Below, one piece after another: positions 24,601-40,186 of a stretch of 64,000 nucleotides of DNA. Origin of the DNA: Clavelina lepadiformis (lineage: Eukaryota > Chordata > Ascidiacea > Aplousobranchia > Clavelinidae); NCBI RefSeq assembly GCF_947623445.1, contig NC_135244.1:19530860-19594859 (forward strand), written 5' to 3'. Below the pieces are notes generated by a model, which worked only from the letters and a program-made list of their open reading frames with translations, had not been told where the DNA came from and searched no databases. Numbering within the stretch: position 1 is the first letter of the stretch; each line of letters starts with the position of its first letter. Position numbers and translations under genes: made by a program.

Positions 24601-27600
24601 GACATCATTGATCTTGACCAACCAACAACTGAAGGTGGCGCACATGCTCAATTTCATATCGGAAGTAAAGGTAAAGTATGCAATTAATGATTTGCAATGT
24701 TGTAATATTTTGGGACCAGTTAGTAGGGATGAGCTCATACAAACCCAAACCTGAATAGATTCGCCAGAGTAAAAGATTCAAACAAGTACAAACACTAACA
24801 CTGGCAAATCCTTTACAAATTTACAGTATTTTTGGATGTCTTACTTTGGTGAGAAATGATAGATTAGTTTCATGAGAAAGTTAACATTTCTTACAACAAA
24901 AGTGTTTTACCTAAGATTGTCATTTAAGTACATTGTATTTATCCAGTTTATCTAATATAGCAATTGCAGTTGTATATAGATTGGTTATCTGTTTGAGTTG
25001 ACTGACATGATGTTCATGTTCAGATGAACCCACCTAATTTTCCCTGTGACTCATCCCTACCGGTTACCGCATTCTAAAATCTCATTATCATCACATCTAT
25101 ATTAACCAAACATCTTTTTTGTATTGGCAGCATCAGGGTGATATATCATTTGTGATTTAGTGTAACTGATATCATTGCATGCTCAGTTGTCTTTGTACAT
25201 ATCACTCACTTGTGCATGCCAGTTTAGAAATTGCATGGCTGGTGGTTGTGTGGGCAATATGCTTGTCATCATTATCTTGAATCAACATTTTTAATTAAAT
25301 TGACAAAGCTTTTATTTAAACAATTGATGTAATATGTCACCTTCAAATTCTAACTGACAACCAGGTTTGGAAAGCTAGCATAGTTGTTCATGTAAATTTT
25401 ATCACCCCATATTTTTCATAGACACAACTCTTTAAATATTTTTGTCTTTTTTTAATTAAACTTTTTGGGTCGATTTTAAGATACTGAGGATGATGACTTG
25501 GTTGAAATCATTGATATTGGAGACGATGACACAAAAAATGATAATTTCCTTTCCGATTCCGATCTTGAGAATGAGGTAAACCCAATTAAAAATGTTAATG
25601 TTGCTATTTTTAAATATCATATTGATGTTGTGCTGTTCTATCGTGTTAATCGTATTGTTTTAATTCTCCCTTTTGATTTATGTTTAGGACAATTATGAAA
25701 ATACAAATGGAAGCGGTCGATCCTTGTCAAACTCTGTTGCATCTCGTGTCAGCTGGAGTAAAATGAAACAAAGTGAGTTTAAGACATTACGTACCATCGT
25801 ACTCTCAAAATTCTCTGTAAAATGTGTAACTATGTGTGAGCCAGAACTTTTTTAACACAATACAGTATGTACATTAGCTTGGTTTGCCAGTGGTTTGACT
25901 TTGGTAACTGCTGAGAAATTGTAAGACACTTCTAATGACTATAACTGCTAATTTTTTGCTATGGTTTTAGAAGTATAAATTTTGTGAGATCATAAGAGAA
26001 ACTTAAGGACTGTTTCAGTTCTGAAAAAGACCTTAGGCTTAAAAGGAGCACTGTATATTAAATTATCATCACAATTGGCTACTAATAGTTTCATTGTTGC
26101 TTGTTGTGGTCGTGTTTAGCAGATGCCTCGAAATCTTTTAAGTTTTTAATATATTTTTATTTTACCTTTCAGAAGGCAATGCATCTGCTAGTTCAAGGAC
26201 TTCGCGAACTGGTAGCGGACGCAGGACACCTTTGATGTATAGGTAGTTTCATGCCGTTTCAACATAATGCGATCATAGAAAATACTGGGCGATGTTTACA
26301 TAATATCACAAGATCTTTGCCAAGCCCCTTTCGTATTTTGTTGTGTTGATATTGTTTCTAGTACAACACAAACAGAATGCAACACCTGAGCGATAAAAAG
26401 TTGTAGAAGTAACGACAATTTTTCATCTGCAGAGCTGAAAAGAACATTGAGTTAATGGAAGGAAATGGCGACGGTAGTAACGCGGATCGGAAACAATCAG
26501 ACGCCGCTAAACTTGACGTCAGTTCAGAAGACAGCGAAAGTTCAGAAGAATCTCTCAATCAGCTTCCCAAGGATGAAGAAACGACACAAGATACTGGGCA
26601 GAGCACCAAGGATAATCACTACCTTGGAAACGACCTTCCTTCAGTTGCTCCACAAATTGCTCGCTTAAATTCCACGAAGAGTTTAAATGACCTGTCGTCA
26701 ACGTTGCAGGTCGATTTACACTTGGCTGTTAGCCGCAGTAGCAGTTCAGGAGATATAAGGAACCTGAGCGCTGGAAGATTATCAAAGCAACATCCTGTTT
26801 CTGTTGCCTTGGCATTTGCTAACAAACTTGTCGATGATGAATGGCTATGGGAGAGGGTAAGATTTTATGAATATTGCTCAAAAGCAATGCTCAAGGCGAT
26901 AGCAAATGGTGGTATAAGTTATATATGAAAATACCAGCAAAGCGAAAGTAGTGATTAACAACATAAATTTGTGTTTGAAGTTTGAATTTATTGTTAGCCC
27001 TGTATGACTCGTACAGCATTTTAGTATTTTCTGTGAAACAACTTGCTTGTTTTATAGATTTCAGTTTTGTTTCATTATTTCCACTTCTTAAACAAACCTA
27101 CTGGTTTTTACAGGTCTACACACTTCAGAGGCACATTAACAGCCGGACCGATGCTTGGGAGGTCGTGGCAGCGGACACAGACGCCGATCTGCTCTCAGCA
27201 CTAATGTGGTCGTGGATTGAGCATCTCGCTGAACCTTTGCTCTCATCTAGTAATGTTACTCAAATGCTGGAGAAGTACAGATGTGGCTTGAGCGATTCGT
27301 CAAACATTTTATCAGATATTGTGCAGAGCTTCGAGAGGTCTATGGAAAACCTTGATCAGGTTCAAGAACTCAAAGCTTGCCTATTCTTATGTCACTTATT
27401 ATGTACTTATGTGATTAGTCACTACTTCTATGTTATGTAATTTCGAATAAGAACACGTTAAAGAAATTCTGCTGTTAAATCTAAACTGAATTTTATAGAT
27501 TTCTTACTCACTCTCTTATCTCTATTAAGAAGCAATTGTTTGTCTCCGAGTTCGTGAATCGTATAATTTTTTAGTTAGTTTAAAGTGGCATTAGGATTCT

Positions 27601-28439
27601 ATATAACACAGTTCTTATCTTTTTAGGAGTTTTGTAAGACGACAAAATGTCTTCTTTCTTGCATCACCCAATTCCCTCCTCTTCCGAAGAAAGTCTCGGA
27701 GTCGATGGTTCATCGAACTGTTGGTGCCCTCACCCACTGTTCAATAAATTCTGAAAGTCCTCCAGAATACAGGGAAATGGTAATTTCCTTTACTAAAATG
27801 TTTGTTAGCTTTCAGTAAACCACTAAGGTTGCCTAAATTGTGCACTTTAAAAAACGATTTCAGGAGCAAACTTTCCAGGAGTATATCAACGCCAAATTTC
27901 AAGTTCTGGGAAGGAAAAGATTTACCGATGAACACTTTCACGAAACGCGGACGTATCCGGGCTTGTCTTTCAAAACAGAAATAAGTGACAACGACGCAAG
28001 CGGTGGGGAAGGTATTAAATTAAACATTACTTCAAGCTGCACGATATCTGTCATGTAGCATTCTCAGCTCGCAGTACGTTATGGCTGTTAGCATAATTTG
28101 AGCTGCTAGTTATGCTTTTGCGATTATGATTACTTTGGAGATTTCAACTGAAAATTTAATGTATGTGTTATGTTCTGTGTAAGCCTTTGTGCATTCACAG
28201 AGCACACGGTACACCGGCATAAATTTGGGAAAAATTTTTACCTATAGAATGATATTCCACGTTGTTAACGATAATGCGTGATTTAACGTTGTGTAGAAAC
28301 GGTGGCGGAGGCATTAATGTCCTCCCAGTCACATCGCAGCGGTCGAAGATCTGGTGGAAGTTTGAGATCGTCTGCATCGTCGGGGAGCAGCAATGCCGGA
28401 AGTGTCGTCATGTCTGCGCCGAGGATAGTGGTGAATTAA
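18608..28439 (+). CDS. PTPDC1: PTPDC1-type protein tyrosine phosphatase
   Basis: Seventeen coding exons in consistent phase: 18608-18798, 18917-18997, 19172-19290, 19875-20012, 20148-20314, 20535-20749, 22648-22741, 22889-23669, 23966-24670, 25481-25575, 25688-25772, 26173-26242, 26433-26856, 27114-27359, 27627-27779, 27864-28011 and 28297-28439, giving 1,284 residues. The N-terminal part matches vertebrate PTPDC1 closely (GERIRHVIPG, NPARWS, INLQRPGEHASCG, FYNFGWKDYGV). The catalytic loop HCHAGLGRTG has C169 and R175. A long low-complexity acidic/Ser-rich middle follows, then a conserved C-terminal helical region (DEWLWERVYTLQRHINSR, LMWSWIEHLAEP). Vertebrate PTPDC1 is about 750 residues, so the middle here is expanded. 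It is predicted to be a dual-specificity-type phosphatase; the vertebrate protein has been linked to centrosome and cilium length. The start at 18608 is the first in-frame ATG after the 18574 acceptor; an upstream coding exon cannot be excluded. Confidence 0.94.
20846..21016. mobile_element. Tigger/pogo-like MITE in a PTPDC1 intron
   Basis: The element runs from 20848 (CAGTGGAACTCTGG) to 21014 (GGGTTCTACTG), 167 bp, flanked by TA dinucleotides at 20846-20847 and 21015-21016. The CAGTRGAACCY terminus and TA target are typical of Tigger/pogo elements of the Tc1-mariner superfamily. There is no coding capacity. It lies in the intron between exons 6 and 7 of PTPDC1. Confidence 0.75.
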
Positions 28440-28629
28440 CCCCGGTACAAGGACTGTCGTACATTGTATGACGTCTCGAGAGTCTTTGAATGCAATAGTT
28501 CTTCCATCACAACGGCCTGATATGGATAACGCTTCCTTTATATACTTAACCTGAAGCTTTTTATAGTCTCTTGTGAAGCATTTTTTATGAATTCTGTATT
28601 TTATTGGTACAATCTTTGCAAAGTTCTTC

Positions 28630-28635
28630 AATAAA
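28630..28635 (+). other. Candidate polyadenylation signal of PTPDC1
   Basis: AATAAA lies 191 bp after the PTPDC1 stop, followed by a T-rich tract. Confidence 0.6.
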
Positions 28636-28639
28636 TTCC

Positions 28640-31418
28640 GTTTTTTAGAGTTTTGTCGCTTTTTTGTTTTGTTCTATGTGTTCATATTAATATTATTAAT
28701 TAATTATATTAAGTTACTAGGAGTGAATTACTTTGCACACAATTCCATCTCTCTTCATTTTTTCTACATTGCATGTACGAAGCGATAGTTCAATTTTACT
28801 GAAAACGTTTGATGTTTATGTCATATTTTTATCTTTCAATGTTACCGAATGTTTTTTCCTATACTGTGCATTGTTCGTTTAATTCATTGTCAAAATGCAG
28901 GGTGATATGACCGACGACTGTATTCTCAGATAAGTAGAATATTTTCAGATTTAAATCGATCGGTAAGACTATGCAAATTTTAGCACCCGGCTAAGATATT
29001 TAATCATTCCATGCTTTGCACGCTCAAACTTTCACGCAATTAGCTTTACCAGGCTACAATTATATGTCTTATCCAAATTTAGTCAACAAAATAGCCAAGT
29101 ACGTTTTAGCGCTGAAATCACCGATTTTGTTGTAGTAACTTGCTCACAGCAAGTTGATATCTGCTGAGTAACGTTACCCACCAATTCAATGCATTATCCG
29201 TAAACGCAACATGGTTCATAAGTGGTATGCCACAGCTGTTGTCTTTATTATTGACACCAGCTTTTGCTAAAGTTGTTGCATTTGGAGTTAAGTTATTTCC
29301 GTTGTATGTTTGGGTGTTTTCACTTCATGCTTTTTTTACTTTTCTCAGCTTCATCAACGTTCTTCCAGCTTTTAAGTGAGACCTTTCTTTTACTTCCGAT
29401 ACCATACCGTTGTAATTGTTAATTTATCTTCTTTGTTGTTTTTCTGTAAGCTGGTACAAGTATAAAATAGAATTTATCCTAAGTATTATCATGAAATTAT
29501 ATGCTGTTTCAGCGGTAGAAAAGATCATCCCTTAAATAGGTTTGATTACAATTTACGTGTACACCACACTGAAAGCGCGTTTTTTGAGTCGAGTTTATCG
29601 GACGGGCCATAGTAATGAGCTCGGTGGGTGATAAGAAGTCATTACTAGAAAGGGTGGATCACTTCATTAGTGGTTTTTATTTCTATGCAGTATGCACCCG
29701 TTATCACCAAATTGCTGCGAATGAAGTTTGAGATCATTAGACCGGTATATTTTATGATGATTAACAATCATCAATATACGCCTGTTAAGTTTGTAACAGC
29801 GGTTGTGGCCTGAAGATGAACTAGAACCCTTTTCCAAAATTTGACAGAGAACCTTGGTAATTTTAATGCGATGATATCACGGTCGATGTAAGTTTAGTAC
29901 ACATATCTAGATTAATCTTGAGTGACATGGAATAATTATCATATGATTTGCTATACAGTTGGATTTCATCTACTATCTATATAGCATTCCTGTTTTGGTT
30001 TATCCATGACATTAACATTTTTAGACTGCTGAAAAAATACTGGCGATATAGGTCGCAGAGCATAATATATTCTAAATGTGAGTGTTTTGGGGTAAACTGA
30101 GTAAACTAGGTTAAAAATTTTTACTATTTGTAAAATGCCAGTACAGCCAGCAGAATTAACTAAAATGTATATTATATTTTGCACACTGCTTTTGATATGT
30201 TGTACTTAAATTATACATTACAAACGGCATGATTTCATTACTGTATTATCATTATTGGATGCAAAAGCGGTTTGTTTTTATGATATTTATTCTGAGTAGG
30301 TAAACCAGGGTATAGCAATAAAGCATGTGGACCAGTGGAAGTTAAGCCATACAATGTTTGCTGCTGTAACCCGTAAATATAAAAACGAATCCCGAATACA
30401 TCGTGTAAAAAAATAATGTGTTATAGGTTAAGGTCTTGATATGATACGGTATGTTTCAGTCAATGTATAAGAAATAGGAATCGTTTTTAAACTGATTGGT
30501 ACCGGTAGAAAGTTGTGAAATCGGTGCCCAGACACAACGACTGGAAACATTTCTGATGGTATAGCGAAATGCTTTGCGCCGGTGTTGGTCGCACTTTACG
30601 GTATGAAGACATAGCTTTTATAGAAATAGCGCTGTTGCTTTGCACGGTGTTTCAGTTGTTGTTCGATTCGGTGTTTGCGGTTGATCATTGTGGTGCTAGT
30701 ATAACGAAAGAAGTGCGGTCAGACGGAATAACAGTACCTTCTAACCTCAGTATACAATCTCAGTTTCCCAATGCTGCAATACGCCTGCAATAACTGGCTC
30801 TTGTTTTAGGTCAAGAATAGTCTACCACTGTAACATGGCGTTATTGTTTTGATAACATTTTGTGACCATAGTGGAAAATGTGGCAGCTGAATGTACGACA
30901 TTCATCAATGTGCATGGCAAAATTTTTTTAAATTTATAATAAAAAAAAGTACGTAATTGAACACCAAATTATAACAAATAAACAAAGAATCATGGCTTCC
31001 GTGCATGCTATCACGCGTCTTTGCATGCAAGATTTCTTGTCGAAAACTGCCATACTTTCCAGTTGGGTTTTGTGGCAAAACGTAATGTTGTGTTAAGGTT
31101 TTTAAAATCATTTATCTAATTTAATTCAATGGTCAAATAGCCAACTAGTTAAGTTGCTTTTGTCATAAAACAATTTCCATGCTAACAGTTTCAAACATGC
31201 ATACAATTTTGTAGGAATAAGGGCTAATTATGGCAGTACAGTTCCACCAATCGCCACTATGGCAAATGGAACTGTTCTTAATTACAAATGTAATTTGCAC
31301 TTTTCAGTAATTTGTATGGCTGTAGTAAATTATCATGTAGTTTAATATCAGTATGATGTTTTGGTAATGATTAGGAGGTACAAATAGTACCTGGTATAAT
31401 TCACCTTACATTATTTCA
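28640..31418. other. Intergenic between PTPDC1 and RPIA
   Basis: About 2.8 kb. I see no exon with a recognisable product. A 74-codon frame at 30569-30793 begins with a hydrophobic stretch but has no recognisable homology or splice context, and I do not call it. The promoter of RPIA, and possibly non-coding exons, should be in the right-hand part. Confidence 0.4.
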
Positions 31419-31432
31419 GATTTGTAGCAAAA

Positions 31433-32725
31433 ATGTCTACCATTGATACATCAAAAGAATTATTAAATTCTGCTAAACGTGAAGCTGCCAGAACCGCTGT
31501 TGATACATATATTTCGGTACTGACAAAATTTAACAAAAAAATACCAAGTATTTATAGGTGATTAACAATGTATTCAACTGCGATTGTTTTTTTAGAATGG
31601 ACAAGCTGTTGGAATAGGAAGTGGTTCTACAATAGTTTATGCTGTTGAAAGATTGGGTTAGTTTACTTACAGTAAGGAAGTTTGAATAAAAACATTAATA
31701 AATCCAGATATATATTTGTAGTTACAATACTTCTACCTTTACAGCTGAACGGAAGAAATCTGAAAACCTTGACATCGTCTGCGTTCCAACCTCATTTCAA
31801 GCTCAAGAATTAATAATTAACAATGGTTTAACGTTAACTGATCTTGACCGATATCCATCTCTTGATGTTGCCATAGATGGTGCGGATGAAGTGGATAAAA
31901 ACTTTGTTCTCATTAAGGGTGGAGGGTGAGGATTTCTTTTGAAATTCAGGTTAAGTACGGGCACCGTTAGCAAATGATTCTACCTTTGTAGGGGATGTTT
32001 GACACAGGAAAAAATTGTCGCTACCGCTGCGAAAACCTTTATTGTCATTGGAGATTACACGTAAGCGGATTCTTTTTGATATCATTACCACATATCCGGC
32101 TGGCTTTAACCGATGCCAAAGCTCTTATCTTATCAGTAAGATATTCTAGTAAAGACTCATCAGAGTTGGGGGACCGCTGGAAACGAGGAGTTCCCATTGA
32201 AGTGATCCCAATGGCAAGAATTCCAGTGGCAGCTCACATTGAAAAGAAGTTGGGTGGAAATGCTGAATTAAGAATGGCAAAGAGCAAAATGGTTGGTTGA
32301 ACAGGGTTCAGTGAATGTTATTGATGACAATTAGATACTAAAATATTTGTATCATAAAAGTAAACCATCTGCAACCAACATCAATTTGACTCTGTTTCCC
32401 AATTTGATTTCAACGAAACTTCGGGAAATACTGTAACTACTTGTCTTTTTAAATTTCAGGGACCACTTGTGACAGACAATGGAAACTTTATTTTAGATTG
32501 GAAATTTAATGGTTCTCACGACTGGGCCAGTGTTCACAAATTCATTAAATTAATACCCGGTAAGTAGCGTAAGTACCCAACCATTATCAGTATACATGGA
32601 TAGATGGACAGTAACATAAAATATATGTTTTAACAGGAGTGGTAGAAACTGGTTTATTTGTTGACATGGCAAGTGCAGTTCTGCTTGGAATGAAAGACGG
32701 AAGTGTAAAGAAAATAGTGAGATGA
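31433..32725 (+). CDS. RPIA: Ribose-5-phosphate isomerase A
   Basis: Seven exons in phase (31433-31516, 31596-31656, 31745-31925, 31992-32060, 32150-32291, 32460-32559, 32637-32725) encode 241 residues. The enzyme interconverts ribose-5-phosphate and ribulose-5-phosphate in the non-oxidative pentose-phosphate pathway, in the cytosol. Family signatures visible: GIGSGST (phosphate loop), AIDGADEVD with the catalytic Asp pair, [15 protein letters not shown] with the catalytic Lys and Glu, and TDNGNFILD. The length fits the RpiA core without the N-terminal extension of the human protein. A TTTCAG acceptor-like site ends at 31419, only 13 bases before the ATG, implying a 5' UTR intron or trans-splicing. 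The gene is tail-to-tail with PTGES2, with 145 bp between the stop codons. Confidence 0.97.
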
Positions 32726-32870
32726 AAGGCCAGGCTGACTAACGGTCGCTAGCAATCATATTGATATAACAAGTCTTTCCGGCGAGGATGATCCTTTTTT
32801 TACTTCAAACATACAGTAAATAAGCATTAAATAAGAAACTTCAGGAAACAACACCAGTATCGGCAAACTG

Positions 32871-35331
<2,461 letters not shown>

Positions 35332-35340
35332 GACCGGTCT

Positions 35341-36861
35341 GTAGGAAAAAAAGCAAGCATTATGCTAAGGCATAATAAAATACTGTCACTATCACAAGGA
35401 CTGCTGCTGTCACTATCACACTTCACAATGGTAACTTGTGAGTTATCACAAACAGTGATACAATCAACACCTGACCCAAATCTATCTCTTTTTACACACA
35501 GGCTAACGACCGACCTTTCACCTAATTAAATCACCTGTTGTTAGCGTTAACATTTAAGCTTTGGCTAAGTGGCGTGAACACACAATGCAATGTTATTTAT
35601 GCATACATCAACCTGGGCTATTTTCTGCAGGTTTTAAAAGATATCATAAAATACCTTCAAAACTTGACAAAACTTGACAAAACTTTCAAAAAATGAAATT
35701 TTTGTTCAATGACTAAAAGTAAAAATAGAGAAAAATAAACGTATTTAGAGCTATAGGCAGATGGGGACAGTTATTGCACATTCCCAAAGAAGTTACTAGC
35801 CAAAGGCCCACGCTGCACCAGACCTCTTTGAAATGTTTTATAATACGGTAATATTATGCCTTATATAACATGACAAAAGTAAATGTAATTGTAGTTTGTG
35901 TAGTATATACAGTTTTAAGTAAAAAAAAACAAATGCATAGACAACGGCGGTACCAGTGGGCATTGCTTATAAGGTCTGTGTCAGTACGTATTGTAGAATG
36001 ACATCTGACGATCTGACTGACTGGACACAGTCCCATGGATAAACAGGAATGCATAAAACGTTGGCTTGCATGACACTCAAAAGCGCGCTATCGCTATCAC
36101 TGATTCGCGATCTCCAATTTTTATTCATGAACAAATTTCGCAGCTACTTGTGGTAAAGCAAGAAAGTACAAAAAATAATAGAAATTCATCAAAATTAATC
36201 AATAGGGCTCAGTTACTCCGTTCATGGCTGGCTGTGTGACGTTACAATATCATTGTGAGTCATCTTGTAAGTCTTGTATAACTGCTGAAAAAAATTGATC
36301 GTTTCCTAAATCTTTCTAATTTTTTACATGCTTGCCTACAATCGTAGAAACATGCTTTGTTAATGGAGGTTCATAATGCAAGTATAGGCTACCAAATCGC
36401 GAGCGTCAAGGATGACAATGGTGACGTCACGCGTTGCAGGGGGCATTTGATTTTCGCTGGTAGTTCCACTGCGCGTGCGCATGCGCCTAATGTACAGACT
36501 ACAAACCCGTCTCATTCATATTGGTACCCCACAGCAGTTTTTGCATGATTGCAAATTATGGTACCATAGATGTAGGCTATAAGTCACCACGATTGCAGTT
36601 TAACAGGAATTGTGAACTGCCTGGAAAATTGAGCTGGCAGTGAGCTACATTGTATTTTACTTGTTATGAAACTGTAAGCTATAGGAGCTTAATTTTACTT
36701 AGATCATGAGTCAATGTTGTAATTGGTTAATTTCTTTAGTATTTGACACCAAATGGCTGTTATTTAACAAAATTGCAATCCAGCAATGCTATCTGCTAAA
36801 TTATAAAGGCTGTAAATAGGCTAGCGTATCCAGTACCGGTAGCTGACTGCAACATTAAGCT
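35341..36861. other. Divergent intergenic region, PTGES2 and coiled-coil gene
   Basis: About 1.5 kb between the 5' ends of two divergently transcribed genes. It contains small direct repeats (CACTATCACA near 35385-35420; AAAACTTGAC near 35660-35685) but no coding exon that I accept. Confidence 0.4.
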
Positions 36862-39152
36862 ATGGCTGACTATGTTAAGCAAATGAAATCGCTGCAGTTG
36901 GATAACATATCGGAGATAATAGCAGACCTGAAAGAAAAACGTGAAAACATTATTGCCCAAGTAAGCGATTTGCGAAAGAAGCGGGAGGCTTTGGCGGAAG
37001 AAGCCGAACAAGGTAGAGCGAATACGAAAAAAATATGGTACTATGTGATGTCCGCAGAGCTTGGAAATAATTTAGTGTACAATGTTACAATCAGTGTCTC
37101 TAATCAGTTGTCATAAGCACTGCTTTTCTGATCTAATTGCATCGTTATTTTCTCTGCAGCAAATGTTAGCCTTTGCCAAGTAAATGATGTCAACGCAAAA
37201 CTGCGCGGTAAGAGTGGAACCAGTATGTACATTTACCTATTGCTTATCTATTCCTACACACTTACTGCATGCTTTGATTAACTCATTACAGTACATGTAC
37301 CGGTAGTTGATATTCCATTGGCAAGTACACACAATCTCGCGTACGCTCGTTTTTTTTACCTAACTGCACGGTGATGATACGTCGAAATACCGCCTGCCAG
37401 CTAAAATTATTGTGACAGTTCCTTCAACACAAAATGATATTTTTTTCATATTGCAGAAACGTATTTACTTACTAAGAAAAAGGTTGATGATGCAATTGCC
37501 AGCTTGGAGGAACAGGAAAAATTTAATGCGTTATGCGCAACCAAGATTCAAGAATACAACCAAAAGTGTGACAAAGTAAGGACCGCTTTATTTTTATCTT
37601 AGTGGGAATGCCTACTGCTGGTGAGTGTGAATTTTGTTTCAAATAGTGTTTTTCTTTGCTTGGTCCTGAAAGGTTTTGACCAACTTTGTTTTTACTGAAA
37701 TAGGAAAGGAATGATCTTGCACTGTGGGTGAGTGAATGGGGATGCAAAGTGTCTGAACTATCAAAAGAGTATGTCTATTATGCCAAGCTCTATGTAAGTG
37801 CTTTAATGCAAGAAAATGGTGAAGCTTTTTTCAATCACTTCGTTTATGGTTTTATAACAACATACAGATATAGTATTAATGCTTTCAATCATATATTCAG
37901 TGTTAGTACTGCAATCAAAATTTACGAATATGATATTTTGGTAATGTGAAATGGAACACTTTTTATATGTCCAGTATATTATTTAACTGTAAAATGGTCT
38001 TCAAAAATAGGTTTGATTTAGAAGTTAGGATACTATATTTAGAGACCAGACAATTTAGAAAATGAAATCATTGCAAAAAAACAAGAGGAAGGAATTGTAT
38101 CTCAAAAAGGTAGTTCTATTAAAATGCAAGTAAATTTCACACAAAAGATAGACTTAATTAGCTTGCTACTGCAGTTGAGGGAACTAAGAAATCAATTGCA
38201 GAACTTACAGCAGAAAGCAAAAACTTAGAAGCCAGTTTAGCAGGTAAATTTTGTATTGGAAAGCAAAGAAAAATTATTGTCACATTTGACAAATATTGTA
38301 TTATCGATTGACATTGTTTTAAAATATAGCACTCCATTTACATGCAGTTTTATTATTATCAATTTCTTTTCTTTCATAGAAAAAGACACATGCACTGGCT
38401 TTTTGAGAAGTAGCGAGGCAACTGATATTATGTAAGTTCTATTCATATGTATAGCAATTCGTTTGCATGACCGAAATCTCAGGCTCGAATGATGAGGTAT
38501 CATCACCAGGTTTAAGTAATGCAAAGACTTATCTAAAGATAAGATTATCACACCACACCATTCATATAATGTAACAGCACACAACTAATGTTCATTGGAT
38601 GTCATTGCTTAACTTATTATATTTGGGTGTTAATATCTTGCATTATACGAGAATAACGTTTTAAAAGTATTGGTGCTTACGTTTCATTTCAAAATGGATA
38701 TCGCTCTTCATCTAGAAATCAGCTTTTAATACAGTTACACAAGCATAAATATATAAATCACTCTTCATGTACAACTCATAAAAACCAAAATAATATAACG
38801 TTAAAAGTTACTGCAAAATGAAATATTGTTTGATGGTCATTGAATCAGGCAAGTTTTTGCCAGTTACACTGGCCTTATCAGTCTGTACAAATGGGACATC
38901 TAATTTTTCTAGTGATCTCATGAAGAAGAGCATAGCAACTTCTGAGGATGAGCATAAAAAGCTTGTGAATGAGGGAGAAATGCTGTTGGAAAAAAAGAAA
39001 GCGTAAATCAACTTGAAATTCAGTAGCATTGCTTATTTTCTGTCACGATTACAGTTGTTTTACTCAAATTCAGGATTTCTTCGCTTCACTTATGTTTTTA
39101 GTCCCCAAATATTATTTGCAGACTAGAGGAATGGATTGCGAACCAGAAGTAA
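36862..39152 (+). CDS. Coiled-coil protein, unassigned
   Basis: Nine phase-consistent exons (36862-37012, 37160-37207, 37457-37575, 37704-37793, 38043-38109, 38175-38243, 38390-38432, 38913-39002, 39122-39152) give 235 residues. Nearly the whole protein is amphipathic helix with heptad-type Leu/Ile spacing. A central stretch is rich in Trp/Tyr (WVSEWGCKVSELSKEYVYY). The C-terminus ends LEEWIANQK. There is no signal peptide, membrane segment or recognised domain. The size and pattern resemble small structural coiled-coil proteins of kinetochores, centrosomes or axonemes, but I cannot name one. Small, well-spliced exons with 60-500-bp introns support a real gene. AATAAA at 39316-39321 is a good polyA signal. 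Confidence 0.75.
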
Positions 39153-39315
39153 ACTGGCCAGTAAGCAGAATTAGCTTATGCACTGCTGCTTCTAATAAAA
39201 GGCTCAAGGAATACCACGGACAGTGATTTAAATTGGATTGCATACTGCAATAACCATGTTGTGATATAACAATAATGTTCATTTCAAGAAGTTCTTTATG
39301 TTTTGAAAGTTTTTT

Positions 39316-39321
39316 AATAAA
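39316..39321 (+). other. PolyA signal of the coiled-coil gene
   Basis: AATAAA 164 bp after the stop of the coiled-coil gene. Confidence 0.6.
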
Positions 39322-40186
39322 ACTATTTTTACAGCAGTCAGTGATTTGATTAATTTAATTGTAGGCCTATATTTGCAAAACACTGGGCAGCACTTTAAAC
39401 TTAATTGAGCAAAATAACACCTATAAATTAAAGAAATGGAAGTTTGTTGTATAGGTCTTACCTTATTTTATATATGATACATAGCTTGCTTTTGATTTGC
39501 TGCTCTTCCAACTGATAAATTAAGATACTGGTTTGCCACCAATACCCTGAAATGAATCAAACTATACAAAAATTAAAATCTTTCGGTAAAATATTTTAAT
39601 AGAAAAAACACGAGCAACAAAATACAACAGTTTTGAAAAGATAAACATCATTACTTGCGTAATAAACAACACTTGAGAAACTGAGATTAATATGTCTAAA
39701 GCTATAGCAAACTAGGTTTAATACGGTAGTTTTAAGACCGCACCAATTTCGCTTGATCTGTGTCTCGCCAGTTGCAGTTGATTTGCCTCAACTGAATAGG
39801 AGCCGCACGGAGACTCTCATTTCTGTGTAGTAAGGAATGGAATAATAAAATAATTCCTGTGACTACTTATTTAAAAGTTACCAGTATAAGTAACTTCTCA
39901 TTCATATGAAAAAACAGTATTTATAATTTAGTTGCCTGGTTATACGAATTTGCTTTACGAACTGTTAAAAATGGTCACTTGCTCTATGTCAGTATGTTGA
40001 CCCATTTGCCTTGCAAGTATATTTCAATCTAAAAGCAATAAACCGAGGAAAGCGACCAACCATATTGCTCCAATCCAGCTTTTGGTCCAGTGACAGTGTA
40101 GTCACCTCCACTTAACATACAGCAACTTGGTCTCTCCCAAGGAAAGTGATGCATCTTGAAGATCAACATGAAAAGCTAAATTTTGC
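39322..40186. other. Intergenic between two convergent genes
   Basis: Nothing coding is seen. This should hold the 3' UTR of HEXIM on the minus strand. Confidence 0.4.

Noticed and set aside
30569-30793. 74-codon ORF upstream of RPIA
   Set aside because: Hydrophobic stretch only; no homology or gene context seen.
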